A stretch of DNA of 64,000 bases, from contig CAJTUA010000001.1 of NCBI GenBank assembly GCA_910579615.1, forward strand, positions 124,001 through 188,000, read 5' to 3'. Positions 42,705-52,308 of the stretch are shown here, piece by piece. The DNA comes from an uncultured Lachnospiraceae bacterium. Its GTDB lineage: Bacteria > Bacillota > Clostridia > Lachnospirales > Lachnospiraceae. How positions within the stretch are numbered: position 1 is the first letter of the stretch; each line of letters begins with the position of its first letter. Both the position numbers and the translations under genes were made by a program. The notes beneath the pieces are model-generated. The model was not told the origin of the DNA. It saw only the letters and a program-made list of their open reading frames with translations, and ran no database searches.

Positions 42705-43793
42705 CTACTTAACCATGCCAACATCCAAGTATTCACGAAGGTCGCATTTGATATATTCTTCTGTGCTTTCTTCAGAAACTTTTTCCATATCATGCTCTAC
42801 CATGATATGAACCAATTCTTCAAAACTTGTCTTTGTCGGTATCCAACCAAGTTCCTTTTTCGCTTTGCTTGGATCACCCAGAAGATTGACCACATCCGTT
42901 GGTCGATAAAAATCAGTGGAAACACACACTATCTCTTTTCCTGTAAGCTTGTCCACACCTACTTCCTCAATCCCTTTCCCTCTCCACTCCAATTCAATCC
43001 CTGCATAATGAAAAGCTAATGCTGCAAATTCGCGGACAGAATGCTGCATCCCTGTAGCAATCACAAAGTCTTCTGGAATCTCATGTTGTAATATCAGCCA
43101 CATACATTCAACATAGTCCTTTGCATATCCCCAGTCACGAAGTGAATCAAGATTACCGAGGAACAATTTATCCTGCTTGCCCTGAGCAATCCGTGCTGCT
43201 GCCAGTGTAATCTTCCTTGTTACAAAAGTTTCTCCACGCCTTTCAGACTCATGGTTGAACAATATGCCGGAACAGCAAAACATACCATAAGCTTCTCTGT
43301 ATTCCCTAGTAATCCAAAAACCATATTGTTTCGCTACAGCATAAGGACTGTATGGATGGAACGGAGTTTTCTCATTTTGAGGTACTTCCTCAACCCTGCC
43401 ATAAAGTTCAGAGGTTGAAGCCTGATAAATTCGGCAAGTATCAGCAAGACCACAGATACGCACAGCCTCCAAAATGCGGAGTACGCCTATGGCATCCACA
43501 TCTGCCGTGAACTCAGGAACATCAAAGGAGACCTGTACATGGCTCTGAGCTGCAAGATTATATAGCTCATCGGGACGTACACTGCTAATTATCTTCACAA
43601 GACTCATGGAATCCGCTAAATCCCCATAATGCAGATGGAAATGAGAATTTCCTTCCAGATGGGCGATACGCTCCCTGAAATCTACGGAGCTTCTACGTAT
43701 TATCCCGTGAACATCATACCCTTTTTCAATCAATAATTCAGATAAATATGAACCGTCCTGCCCGGTCACTCCAGTTATCAACGCTTTTTTCAC
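42705..43793 (-). CDS. gmd: GDP-mannose 4,6-dehydratase
   Basis: A 362-residue SDR enzyme making GDP-4-keto-6-deoxymannose. The N-terminus has ALITGVTGQDGSYLSELL, followed by HGIIRRSSVDF, YNLAAQSHVQVSFD, ASTSELYGRVEEVPQ, HPYSPYAVAKQYGFW with catalytic Tyr/Lys, and NHESERRGETFVTRKI. All are diagnostic. Length is typical. It sits between the GT11 fucosyltransferase and fcl, so donor synthesis and transfer of fucose are grouped. Confidence 0.97.
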   Translation of the reverse strand: MKKALITGVTGQDGSYLSELLIEKGYDVHGIIRRSSVDFRERIAHLEGNSHFHLHYGDLADSMSLVKIISSVRPDELYNLAAQSHVQVSFDVPEFTADVDAIGVLRILEAVRICGLADTCRIYQASTSELYGRVEEVPQNEKTPFHPYSPYAVAKQYGFWITREYREAYGMFCCSGILFNHESERRGETFVTRKITLAAARIAQGKQDKLFLGNLDSLRDWGYAKDYVECMWLILQHEIPEDFVIATGMQHSVREFAALAFHYAGIELEWRGKGIEEVGVDKLTGKEIVCVSTDFYRPTDVVNLLGDPSKAKKELGWIPTKTSFEELVHIMVEHDMEKVSEESTEEYIKCDLREYLDVGMVK

Positions 43794-43808
43794 TAATCAG
43801 TCTCCTTA

Positions 43809-44753
43809 TTAAAAATGATTTTTCACCTCAGTCCAATAACCAACTGGTGCACACACAATTTTATTATCCCTTTCACTAAGATAATACCCCCACCAACTAA
43901 ATGAACTTATCGCCAAAATATTATGTTTGCAATAAGTCATGAGTTGCATGTCCTTATAGCTGCTTTCTTCCTTATTCCATCCTACAAACTCAACTTCATC
44001 ACTTTTGTTAATTCCTATATCCGATAAATGTAGTCTACACCAATTCAAATCGTCTGAAAAAATATAGAAAACCAACTTATCAATATTTACTTTCTTGATA
44101 TAGTTAACGGATTTTTTGTAATATTCATTGTTAAACAATTTTCCGTTATCTGCCAAGTGATCGGTTCGCCTTATATGGATTGCTACTGAATCCTCATTCT
44201 TCATTTTCTGTGAAACTAACTTATTCTTTTCGTCATCAAATTCCGGAAATAAAAATGCATTTTTAACAATATCTTTACAAAAACGGAAGTGTTCATCTGA
44301 ATTATGAAAATATTCATCAAAATATGCATTATCATCCGCAATCACCTGTTCTAACGTATATTGATAATGTTTTCCGCACATGTGTAAAAAAAACAAAACC
44401 TTTTGTCTTAATTTCCGGTAGGTGGAAAGTGGGAATGAACTGTATGTATACCTAGTACCCATAAAATAATAGGATACTTTTCCTTTTTTAGATAAATATT
44501 TTAGGCATTCGTCTATATAACTACTCTTCTTTTCCGTAATTGAATTTATCTGTTCCCTAGTAAGCCTATTCTTCAAATCCGGAGCTTCTATGCCAAATAG
44601 TCTATTAAGCTCATATCCATTCCAACTTTTTCTTTGCAGGAAAAAACTGGTGTCTATTAAACATTCTCCTAAACATTTTTCTTTTAACGCCAAATAAAAT
44701 GCATACTTAAACATCTGACTACCTAAACCACCAATCAGAGATACAACTTCCAT
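43809..44753 (-). CDS. alpha-1,2-fucosyltransferase (GT11)
   Basis: A 314-residue GT11 enzyme. Family motifs are SLIGGLGSQMFKYAFYLAL at the start, the donor-binding HIRRTDHLADN near residue 190, YIFSDDLNWC and SSFSWWGYYLSE near the C-terminus. GT11 enzymes transfer fucose from GDP-fucose, normally in alpha-1,2 linkage to galactose. The GDP-fucose genes follow immediately. ATG at 44753 gives the family start and has GAGAGAGG ahead; an ATG ten codons upstream has no ribosome site. Confidence 0.92.
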   Translation of the reverse strand: MEVVSLIGGLGSQMFKYAFYLALKEKCLGECLIDTSFFLQRKSWNGYELNRLFGIEAPDLKNRLTREQINSITEKKSSYIDECLKYLSKKGKVSYYFMGTRYTYSSFPLSTYRKLRQKVLFFLHMCGKHYQYTLEQVIADDNAYFDEYFHNSDEHFRFCKDIVKNAFLFPEFDDEKNKLVSQKMKNEDSVAIHIRRTDHLADNGKLFNNEYYKKSVNYIKKVNIDKLVFYIFSDDLNWCRLHLSDIGINKSDEVEFVGWNKEESSYKDMQLMTYCKHNILAISSFSWWGYYLSERDNKIVCAPVGYWTEVKNHF

Positions 44754-44786
44754 AAAACACAAAACCTCTCTCTCAACATTCATAAT

Positions 44787-46289
44787 TTATTTCCCAGACA
44801 CTCCTACTAATTCACGCTTACAATCAATCTGATAAGCATACAGCAGCGCAATGATTCCAAATGTACTGAGTGTAAATGAATACCCATAAAACAGGACGAA
44901 CCAGTAAACACCAATGATTAAAGGAATATTAGCGTATCTTGCTAATCTTCGTATCGCATCTGTAATAAATCGAATCATGAATACAAGACCAACGCTACCG
45001 TAAACAATTATATAACTTGTTCCCTCATGAAGGGCATAATATATATGGTGTACAAATTCATCCTCGCTAACAAAACCATCGGGCTTAAAAATATGTGATG
45101 TAAAATAGCCTGTATGATCCAATATGCTACCAAGATAACCTTTGCCAGTAATAGCAAGCCATGGCTTTTTGCTATACTCAATCATTACATCTCTAAATTC
45201 CTCTACTCTGATTCTGACAGACATATTTAGATTATTTAGCCAGTCACTACTAAAGATATTAATCAGCTTTTCGACTTCCCCAAATTTCGCATTAAACAGT
45301 GCGTTCTCACGAAGAAATATTATAATAAACGGCAATGCACCTATAGCAACAAATATCTCAATAAATGCAATGATACGTAAAAATGCAGAACCATATCTAA
45401 ATGAAAACCACCAATAAATCATAACGCAAATAAAAAAGAGCATAATGAGTTTCCCATTAGCGTTATATGATATTGCTAGGATTGAACCAATCATCCCCAC
45501 CACGGTTGTTAGTCTGGGAAAAACAACTTCACTTTCGCAAAATCTATAAATAATTAGAAAAGGAATCAAAAAGTTCAATATTGAGCCTTGTAGTGTTGAC
45601 AAAACCCCATAGGATCCTTTCAATCCGCCAAGCAATGAAACTAGCATCTGAAATACATTTGCCCATAATGTTGCCTGCAATGCTAACCCTATTTCGAACA
45701 TTTTACAGTTATATTTTTGTTTGATAACAGCAAATGCAACGATAAAAGCAAGTGGAAGGAACGTCATAGCATAAGTTTCATTCAAAAACTTGGATCCAAT
45801 ATTACCTAATGCATTGATATTGTTATCATTCACAAAAACCAACAGAAGACCCATCAGTAATGCTATAACATTTAAACAAATCAGCCCTTGAGCAAAATTA
45901 AATTTTCCTTTTCTGATCTTTATCCTAGGAGACTGGATACTTGTTATTCCAAACAGGAATATAGGGAGCAACATAAAAATCCCGAGATTCACTCCAAAAA
46001 TGCGAAAATTCTTAAAGCTGTAAAATGTATCTTCTCCTGTGAAAACTGCAAACTCAATACAGTTGCACATAAAAATCATAAAATATGATATATACTCTGC
46101 AAGATTTTTTGCCAAAAGAATATATAACAAAAATACAACCTCAATCGCTATTACAAAATAGCTTGCTATTTGATTAAAACAAAAGATTACATTTGATGCT
46201 GAAACTAAGCATGCAATTATGAGATATTTAAGAAATATTCTTCTTTTATCCCGCATATATACTTGTCCCGCATTCCACCTATTATCCAA
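44787..46289 (-). CDS. wzy: Wzy-like O-antigen/capsule polymerase
   Basis: A 500-residue polytopic protein with about 12 membrane helices and a large extracytoplasmic loop near residues 320-400 (after FIIIFLRENALFNAKFGE; ITGKGYLGSILDH). It contains the pattern seen in O-antigen ligase/polymerase-like proteins: SVRIRVEEFRDVMIEYSKKPWLAITGKG. It should join flipped repeat units. Sequence conservation in this family is low, so the call rests on topology and on the wzx in the same locus. TTG at 46289 has GGGAG seven bases upstream; ATG at 46256 is an alternative start. Confidence 0.75.
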   Translation of the reverse strand: MDNRWNAGQVYMRDKRRIFLKYLIIACLVSASNVIFCFNQIASYFVIAIEVVFLLYILLAKNLAEYISYFMIFMCNCIEFAVFTGEDTFYSFKNFRIFGVNLGIFMLLPIFLFGITSIQSPRIKIRKGKFNFAQGLICLNVIALLMGLLLVFVNDNNINALGNIGSKFLNETYAMTFLPLAFIVAFAVIKQKYNCKMFEIGLALQATLWANVFQMLVSLLGGLKGSYGVLSTLQGSILNFLIPFLIIYRFCESEVVFPRLTTVVGMIGSILAISYNANGKLIMLFFICVMIYWWFSFRYGSAFLRIIAFIEIFVAIGALPFIIIFLRENALFNAKFGEVEKLINIFSSDWLNNLNMSVRIRVEEFRDVMIEYSKKPWLAITGKGYLGSILDHTGYFTSHIFKPDGFVSEDEFVHHIYYALHEGTSYIIVYGSVGLVFMIRFITDAIRRLARYANIPLIIGVYWFVLFYGYSFTLSTFGIIALLYAYQIDCKRELVGVSGK

Positions 46290-46352
46290 TCTGATTCTCC
46301 CATCTTAACCGATTTCCAAAATCATTATTTTCAAGTAAATTGTAAGCAAAGA

Positions 46353-47426
46353 CTAAGATAATCTTTTATGGATTTCTTCAATCAGTTTTTTATTATTGTT
46401 TTCAACAGACTTCCTTTCTGCATATCTCTTCACATTATCCCGATAATATTCAAGATTATCGAGAATATCATCAATTGCATCCGCAAATTTACCATCAGCA
46501 ATACCTATCTGTCCTTCCTTGCACATCCTTGCTAACGGAGGATTCGTAGTTGTTACGACAGGGATGCCTTCAAAGAGGAATTCAAATATTTTTCCGGAAG
46601 CACAATATTTATAGTTAACATCCTTTTGACAATAATTTACAATTCCAACCTCACAATGCTGCGTTAAATATTTAAGCTCGTCCTGGCTAACGCGACCTAA
46701 TATAAAAATATTATCCGACTTGTTTTTTTCAATAATTCTCCTAATTGCCTGTTCATCTGCTTTATAATTCCAACCGGCCAGCAGCAATCTGCATTTATGC
46801 TTTACTTTAGCAAAATCATCAACCAGTACATCTGTATCCCTGTCAAAGCTGCATCCGGACGAAGCAAGGATGATATGAGCATCAGTATTCAGTATATTTT
46901 CATATTTTTTTCCTATGGCCTGCTCATTAAATTTATCGGAATATTCAAGTTCTCGTATGTTCTCAAATACAACTGGCATCTGTTTTAATTGATATCGTTT
47001 CTGCATAATTTGAGCTCGTTCCAGATTCGCAGCAATTACAATGTCTGCTTTTAGAATTGCTGGCTTCTCTATAAGACAACCAATTTTTCCGCTAAAATGT
47101 TTTACATCCTCCAAAAAGTATGTTTCTCGACAATCAAGAATCATCTGTTTGATCTTCAACCTTCTCTTGATGATTCGTGCCGGGATAATAGCCTTCCTGT
47201 TGTCAATAACAACTATATCTATATTTTTTAGATGCTTCCCATATTTATTCGCAGCCAACACATATTTCCAGTAGTTACTTTTATCCAAACAGGTATGATG
47301 CTTGATCATTGGTTTCCTGTCACCAGAAAACAAGAATACTTCTCCCAATTGAGAAAAGCTTTTAACAAGCTCTCTCAATCTTCCATCAAATTCTAACTCT
47401 CCCCACGATATAATCAGGATATTCAT
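46353..47426 (-). CDS. glycosyltransferase (GT4-like)
   Basis: A 357-residue GT-B glycosyltransferase. It starts MNILIISWGELEFDGRLREL, typical of GT4 proteins. The C-terminal domain has LLLAGWNYKADEQAI, NIFILGRVSQDELKYL and the donor-site segment ASGKIFEFLFEGIPVVTT with the E-x7-E-like arrangement. Sugar unknown. ATG at 47426 lies eight bases after GGAGGG; the TTG further upstream would include that site. It lies between the aminosugar genes and wzy. Confidence 0.88.
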   Translation of the reverse strand: MNILIISWGELEFDGRLRELVKSFSQLGEVFLFSGDRKPMIKHHTCLDKSNYWKYVLAANKYGKHLKNIDIVVIDNRKAIIPARIIKRRLKIKQMILDCRETYFLEDVKHFSGKIGCLIEKPAILKADIVIAANLERAQIMQKRYQLKQMPVVFENIRELEYSDKFNEQAIGKKYENILNTDAHIILASSGCSFDRDTDVLVDDFAKVKHKCRLLLAGWNYKADEQAIRRIIEKNKSDNIFILGRVSQDELKYLTQHCEVGIVNYCQKDVNYKYCASGKIFEFLFEGIPVVTTTNPPLARMCKEGQIGIADGKFADAIDDILDNLEYYRDNVKRYAERKSVENNNKKLIEEIHKRLS

Positions 47427-47498
47427 TTTATGACCCTCCAAGGCTTCCGAAAATATTGTCAGGCATTATCGCTCAATTCCACAATGTTCAATCATATT

Positions 47499-48428
47499 TT
47501 ATTCAAAGGAATCCAAACGTTCTTTAAACTCGCTATAGTCTCTTATGTAATCCTCATCCTTATAGAAATCTGATGCCGCCACGCATAACACGGAGTCCTT
47601 CTGTAACCACAGCATCTCCCTCCACGTACACTCCTCAATTACAACCCCGACCGAGGGATCGGATAATTCGATTTCCTCTCTGCCATGTCTGTTCTCCAGT
47701 ACAAGTTGAATTCTCCCATATGGACAAAACAGAAGTTGTTTTAATTCTTTATGTGCATGAAATCCCCGCCTAACACCTTCTGGCACTTTTGATATGTAAT
47801 AGATACGCTTAATATCAAAAGGAATTTCATGCGTAACCTCAAAGAATGAAAGCTCCCCTGCATTCATAGTTGGAATGGTATTAATATGGATGACCCTACA
47901 CCCAGCCACAGATTCTCTGATATTATATTCATCACCCTTTAAAACCGAATACCACTTAAGATTTTCAATTCCTTGATATCTGGAAAGTAGATTATTGGAT
48001 ACATCTAAAACCTCATTAAAATTGTGTTTATCATAGAATCGCACAGCTCTTTTGTTGTTGCGTGATACACACCAATATACACTTCTTAAATTCAGATCAT
48101 TAAATGCTTTCCTTAGGATTTCTTCCATGCCAAACCATGAATACCCATGTCCCATAGCTTCAGAGCGAACTGTGATTGCAAATTCAGCGCTTCCTTCCTC
48201 TATATGCTTCAGACTAACAGTTCCCATATAGATATCTTCATCTGAAACGATAGCCAAATGAAGATTCGCGTTAATATCCCAACTAAACTCTATAAACTTC
48301 TCAACATCTTCTATGGTCTTTTGTGAAAAATCGGTTCGGAGATCTCCAACCACGCTCTTATCATGCATCCATTCAAGCATAAGGGGAGCATCTTTTATTT
48401 TAAGCTTTCTTAACTGCATATGTTTCAT
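47499..48428 (-). CDS. GNAT acetyltransferase fused to FdtA-like sugar 3,4-ketoisomerase
   Basis: A 309-residue two-domain protein. Residues 1-165 are a GNAT N-acetyltransferase (DAPLMLEWMHD; acetyl-CoA loop RSEAMGHGYSWFGMEEILRK-like segment; NLRSVYWCVSRNNKRAVRFY). Residues about 175-309 are a WxcM/FdtA cupin with GVRRGFHAHKELKQLLFCPY. FdtA converts dTDP-4-keto-6-deoxyglucose to the 3-keto isomer for transamination at C3; the GNAT domain could then N-acetylate the amine. Known fusions usually use a left-handed helix acetyltransferase, so the GNAT version is less common. It overlaps the aminotransferase stop by 4 bp. Confidence 0.88.
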   Translation of the reverse strand: MKHMQLRKLKIKDAPLMLEWMHDKSVVGDLRTDFSQKTIEDVEKFIEFSWDINANLHLAIVSDEDIYMGTVSLKHIEEGSAEFAITVRSEAMGHGYSWFGMEEILRKAFNDLNLRSVYWCVSRNNKRAVRFYDKHNFNEVLDVSNNLLSRYQGIENLKWYSVLKGDEYNIRESVAGCRVIHINTIPTMNAGELSFFEVTHEIPFDIKRIYYISKVPEGVRRGFHAHKELKQLLFCPYGRIQLVLENRHGREEIELSDPSVGVVIEECTWREMLWLQKDSVLCVAASDFYKDEDYIRDYSEFKERLDSFE

Positions 48429-49525
48429 CTCTCAAACTCATTGATTGCATCTATCACATACTGGACTTCTTCATCTGTCATTCCATAGTACATGGGAATG
48501 CTCAACTCTGTGCTACTGATTTCTTCTGCAATAGGAAGTGCTCCTTTTGGTATGTTTAAATCTTTATAGCATTCCTGAAGATGGATTGGAATAGGATAAT
48601 GCTTATTTGTTCCAATCCCTTTATCATTCAGATACCTTTCAAGCGTATCGCGCTCAGAACAACGAATTCCATAAATATGCCAAACAGGAGTGCAATCAGG
48701 CGATACATAAGGTGTAATAACTCTCATATTATTGATTCCCTCTGTGTACATCTTAGCAATTCGTCTTCGTTCATTATTCATCTTCTCAAGGTGAGGCAAT
48801 TTTGCCATTAAGAATGCTGCTTGTAGCTCGTCAAGTCTACTATTATTTCCTTTGTAAATGTGATGATATTTGTAATCTGATCCATAGTTTCCTAGCGCAC
48901 GAACTTTCTCTGCCAATTCTCTATTGTTGGTAACTATTGCACCAGCATCTCCAAGTGCCCCAAGATTTTTTCCTGGATAAAAGCTAAATCCAGCCGCATC
49001 GCCAAATGTTCCAACTTTCTTCCCTTTGTAAGTTGCACCATGTGCCTGGGCACAGTCCTCAACAACCTTCAGCTGATACCTTCTAGCCACTTCCATAATT
49101 GGATCCATATCACAAGCCTGCCCATAAAGATGAACCGGCATAATACATTTGGTCTTCTCAGTGACAGCAGCTTCTACCGATGTCAAATCAATATTATAAG
49201 TTCTGATATCTGGTTCGACAAACACAGGAGTTGCCCCAACATAAGTAACAGCAAGAGCAGTAGCTATGTAGGTATTTGAAGGAAGGATAACCTCGTCTCC
49301 TTTACCAATGCCCAATGCTTTAAGGCTCAACATCAATGCATCCAAACCGTTACCTACACCGATACAATAATCTACACCACAGTACTCTGCAAATGCGGTT
49401 TCAAATGTTTTATCTTCTATACCTTCGATGTACCAAGACCGCGTAAGCACACGTTCAAAAGCACCACGGATATCATTGTTTAATTCTTTCTCTATCGGAA
49501 GAAATGTTACAAATGGAATCTTCAT
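48425..49525 (-). CDS. DegT/DnrJ family sugar aminotransferase, FdtB-like
   Basis: A 366-residue PLP-dependent aminotransferase. The substrate/cofactor motifs are VGNGLDALMLSLKALGIG, ILPSNTYIATALA, PVHLYGQACDMD, VEDCAQAHGATY and SFYPGKNLGALGDAG with the PLP lysine. Together with the adjacent ketoisomerase it should install the 3-amino group on a dTDP-3-keto-6-deoxyhexose, giving dTDP-Fuc3N or Qui3N. It overlaps both neighbours by 4 bp (ATGA junctions). Confidence 0.92.
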   Translation of the reverse strand: MKIPFVTFLPIEKELNNDIRGAFERVLTRSWYIEGIEDKTFETAFAEYCGVDYCIGVGNGLDALMLSLKALGIGKGDEVILPSNTYIATALAVTYVGATPVFVEPDIRTYNIDLTSVEAAVTEKTKCIMPVHLYGQACDMDPIMEVARRYQLKVVEDCAQAHGATYKGKKVGTFGDAAGFSFYPGKNLGALGDAGAIVTNNRELAEKVRALGNYGSDYKYHHIYKGNNSRLDELQAAFLMAKLPHLEKMNNERRRIAKMYTEGINNMRVITPYVSPDCTPVWHIYGIRCSERDTLERYLNDKGIGTNKHYPIPIHLQECYKDLNIPKGALPIAEEISSTELSIPMYYGMTDEEVQYVIDAINEFER

Positions 49526-50367
49526 AATTTTTTTCCTCTTATCCTATAATATGCGGAACGCAAAAAAGGTGTTGTGTATAAATAAGCGCCTATACCTGCC
49601 CTAATAAATGTTGATAGTTTTATCTTATGCTTATTAGGTTTAACAATGTCCGTCCAAACCAAACGCCGATCAGCCAGAAAATACGGATTGTTATTTGCAA
49701 CTACCCCTGTGGATATCCTCCTTTTAGTAGCAATATATGGATAATAATCTATTTTACGATTATGCTTATACAGGTTAAGCCAAGTCGGCCAATCTTCCAG
49801 TAATCTATACTTTTCATTGAAGTAACCATTTTCGTCAAAGAATCTTTTCTCAAAGAAAATCCCTACAGCATTAATTTTATTTCTAATACATAACTTTTCA
49901 AAACACTCATCAGGTGATAACGTAGATATATTATCTATAAATTTAGAACTATATTTTCTTATAGCATTCAAGTCTGAATCACATAACAGAACATCACATA
50001 ACACACATCCATTTTTTGACGACCTTATCAGTGGAGCAACTTTCGTTAAGACGGAGCTATCTAAAAACACGTCATCTGCAGCTATAATCTTAATATAATT
50101 ACCATTCGCTTTATGAATTGCGCAATTCAAGTTTTTTACCGTGCCATAATTTTCCGGATTGCTGTACACATCATATTTAATGAGATTTTGTTTCCTATTT
50201 TTCTCTATATACTTTTCAAAAAAAGAACTATCGAATCCACCACCAGCGTCCTCGCAAATTATCAATTCCATTTGACTGTAATTTTGCTTCAATATTGAAT
50301 CAATACATGTCGTTAATAAGTCTGAGTTCTTATAACATGGTACAATTATAGAAAATATTTCATTCAT
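49522..50367 (-). CDS. glycosyltransferase family 2
   Basis: A 281-residue GT-A enzyme. It opens IFSIIVPCYKNSDLLTTCID, with the nucleotide-binding ICEDAGGG, the metal-binding IIAADDVF and a later LLEDWPTW segment near residue 190. It is probably the first or second transferase adding to the lipid-linked sugar laid down by the initiating enzyme. Joined by 4-bp overlaps to the epimerase and aminotransferase genes. Confidence 0.92.
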   Translation of the reverse strand: MNEIFSIIVPCYKNSDLLTTCIDSILKQNYSQMELIICEDAGGGFDSSFFEKYIEKNRKQNLIKYDVYSNPENYGTVKNLNCAIHKANGNYIKIIAADDVFLDSSVLTKVAPLIRSSKNGCVLCDVLLCDSDLNAIRKYSSKFIDNISTLSPDECFEKLCIRNKINAVGIFFEKRFFDENGYFNEKYRLLEDWPTWLNLYKHNRKIDYYPYIATKRRISTGVVANNNPYFLADRRLVWTDIVKPNKHKIKLSTFIRAGIGAYLYTTPFLRSAYYRIRGKKL

Positions 50368-51212
50368 AGAACCTCTATATTCCTCCCTTTTTCTGTCAAC
50401 TCAATACTTTCTCTAAACCCATATTTATCAACCAAGTCTACACTTTCGTATGTTAGATTACCAAATACCTTTTTGACTATGTTTATAGGTGCTGTCTTCA
50501 CTGCCCAATTAAATATTTTCGTCAAGATTATCTTCTTTTGATTGTTCTTTGCTATGAGTTTAACCATTTCGCTGACTACCACATATTCAGCATTCTGTGG
50601 GAAAAATAACCCTGACTTTTCGGTATCAATTATTCTTTTCACAAATTCACAGAGATTACCAATGTAAATCATGGAACGCTTATTATCTACTCGTGGGAAT
50701 AGAGGACTCTTCAAGGCAAACAATCTCAAACTCTGATAATTTCCCTTACATCCCTTCCCATAAACCATAGGTGGTCTCAGGCAAGCAAATTTAAAGTTTT
50801 CGTCAGTAATCTTCCATATCTCCTCGTCTGCCTCAATTTTTGATTTACCATAGGCATTTATAGGATTAACAGGTGTATTTTTTGTGATGTGACCAATCGT
50901 CAGTCCATACACGGACATTGTAGAAAGAAGAATGAACTGTCGGACTCCAGCTTCCTTAGCGGTCTTAGCTATTTTGATTACTAAGTCACGATTAATATCG
51001 TAATAAAGATGACGATTTTGATCTGTTTCTTTCATGTGAGCAATACCTGCAACATTAAACACAACATCATAACCTGTGAAATCAGGCACTGTTGGTTTCC
51101 AACCTATCGTATCCCTAACTAAAACATTATATTTATCTGGTTCCTGAAGGAGATATTCTTTAACAGATTCCCCGATATATGACTTTGATCCAGTAATAAG
51201 TACTTTTTTCAT
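50364..51212 (-). CDS. NAD-dependent epimerase/4-ketoreductase
   Basis: A 282-residue extended SDR. The Rossmann motif is VLITGSKSYIGESV, the serine lies in LLSTMSVYG and the catalytic pair in NAYGKSKIEAD, with CLRPPMVYG after. Genes of this type next to an initiating phosphoglycosyltransferase often reduce UDP-4-keto-6-deoxy-GlcNAc to UDP-QuiNAc or a related primer sugar. That role is inferred from position. No matching 4,6-dehydratase for UDP-GlcNAc is seen in this window. Confidence 0.85.
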   Translation of the reverse strand: MKKVLITGSKSYIGESVKEYLLQEPDKYNVLVRDTIGWKPTVPDFTGYDVVFNVAGIAHMKETDQNRHLYYDINRDLVIKIAKTAKEAGVRQFILLSTMSVYGLTIGHITKNTPVNPINAYGKSKIEADEEIWKITDENFKFACLRPPMVYGKGCKGNYQSLRLFALKSPLFPRVDNKRSMIYIGNLCEFVKRIIDTEKSGLFFPQNAEYVVVSEMVKLIAKNNQKKIILTKIFNWAVKTAPINIVKKVFGNLTYESVDLVDKYGFRESIELTEKGRNIEVL

Positions 51213-52030
51213 TTCTTCTGTTTCCTCATCTCCCCAGTTCCTCCTTCAACAACACCAGTACCACGAACAACATAAGAGATTGTTCCCAATAAACATCTAC
51301 AGTCGAAAAGGAATGATTCCTTCTGAACATATTCTCCATCAAGTTTCGCCTTCGCATGAATTTCTAGCTCGTCTCTACCATTGATTTGTGCCCATCCGGT
51401 AAGACCCGGCTTAATATCATTTACTCCATACTTATCTCTTTCTGCTGTTAACAAATCCTGATTCCACAAGGCAGGACGAGGACCAATAATACTCATATTT
51501 CCTATAAATATATCCCATATCTGGGGAAGTTCATCCAAAGAATGTTCTCTGATAAACCTGCCTGCTTTTGTTATGTATTGTTCTGGATTAGTGAGCATAT
51601 GTGTCGGCTTATCATGTGGCGTACTCATTTTCATGGATCTGAATTTATGCAAACGGAAGTACTGTTTGTTACGCCCTATCCTCTTCTGGGTAAAAAAAAT
51701 AGAACCAGGGTCGTCAATTACAATCCAGAGAGAGAGAACCAAAAATACAGGACTTAGTACGACCAAACCGCAAAAGCTCAAAATTACATCAAGCATGCGC
51801 TTAACTACTCTGTCATAAAAACTTCTCTTCTTGTCGCTCTCTCCAACTGCTTCAAGATGCCCTCTCACGCCATCGGCGTTTTCTGATTCCATTCCATTTT
51901 CTACAAATTGTACTTTCTTTCCTTCTAAAGGATTTTTTGGGTTCGAATCATTTTTATACACACTAGAGGGTTTCTTAATAACAGCCACAAAAGCTAGTAA
52001 CATAAAAACAACAAATAAAATAATCATCAT
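51209..52030 (-). CDS. initiating phosphoglycosyltransferase (bacterial sugar transferase)
   Basis: A 273-residue monotopic phosphoglycosyltransferase that starts repeat-unit assembly by loading a sugar phosphate on undecaprenyl phosphate. After a single N-terminal helix and a charged spacer comes the re-entrant helix KRMLDVILSFCGLVVLSPVF, then PGSIFFTQKRIGRN, FRLHKFRSM, the Asp-Glu active site in REHSLDELPQIWDI, SIIGPRPAL and GLTGWAQINGR. It is the first gene of the polysaccharide locus and overlaps the next gene by 4 bp. No clear ribosome site was seen before the ATG. Confidence 0.93.
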   Translation of the reverse strand: MMIILFVVFMLLAFVAVIKKPSSVYKNDSNPKNPLEGKKVQFVENGMESENADGVRGHLEAVGESDKKRSFYDRVVKRMLDVILSFCGLVVLSPVFLVLSLWIVIDDPGSIFFTQKRIGRNKQYFRLHKFRSMKMSTPHDKPTHMLTNPEQYITKAGRFIREHSLDELPQIWDIFIGNMSIIGPRPALWNQDLLTAERDKYGVNDIKPGLTGWAQINGRDELEIHAKAKLDGEYVQKESFLFDCRCLLGTISYVVRGTGVVEGGTGEMRKQKK

Positions 52031-52308
52031 AATTCATTCAATATCCATCATAAAATTATATTAATCCGCTATCTACTAAATTGTATTCCATTCCCGTCAA
52101 CTCATCGACTCTTGTTTCCATTAGAGCTTTCCCCATTCACCCCATCCCACCCTAAAAAAACGCAGGCTTCGCCACCCCATCAAATCTGTGCTCACCCATG
52201 CCACCTTCCCAGCGCATGACCTTCCTACAAATCCTCTGAGTTCTCCTCACCTGCATAGCCAACCCCGACCGGAATGCGACAAAGCGACAATCCCGCCCGC
52301 AAGTCTTT

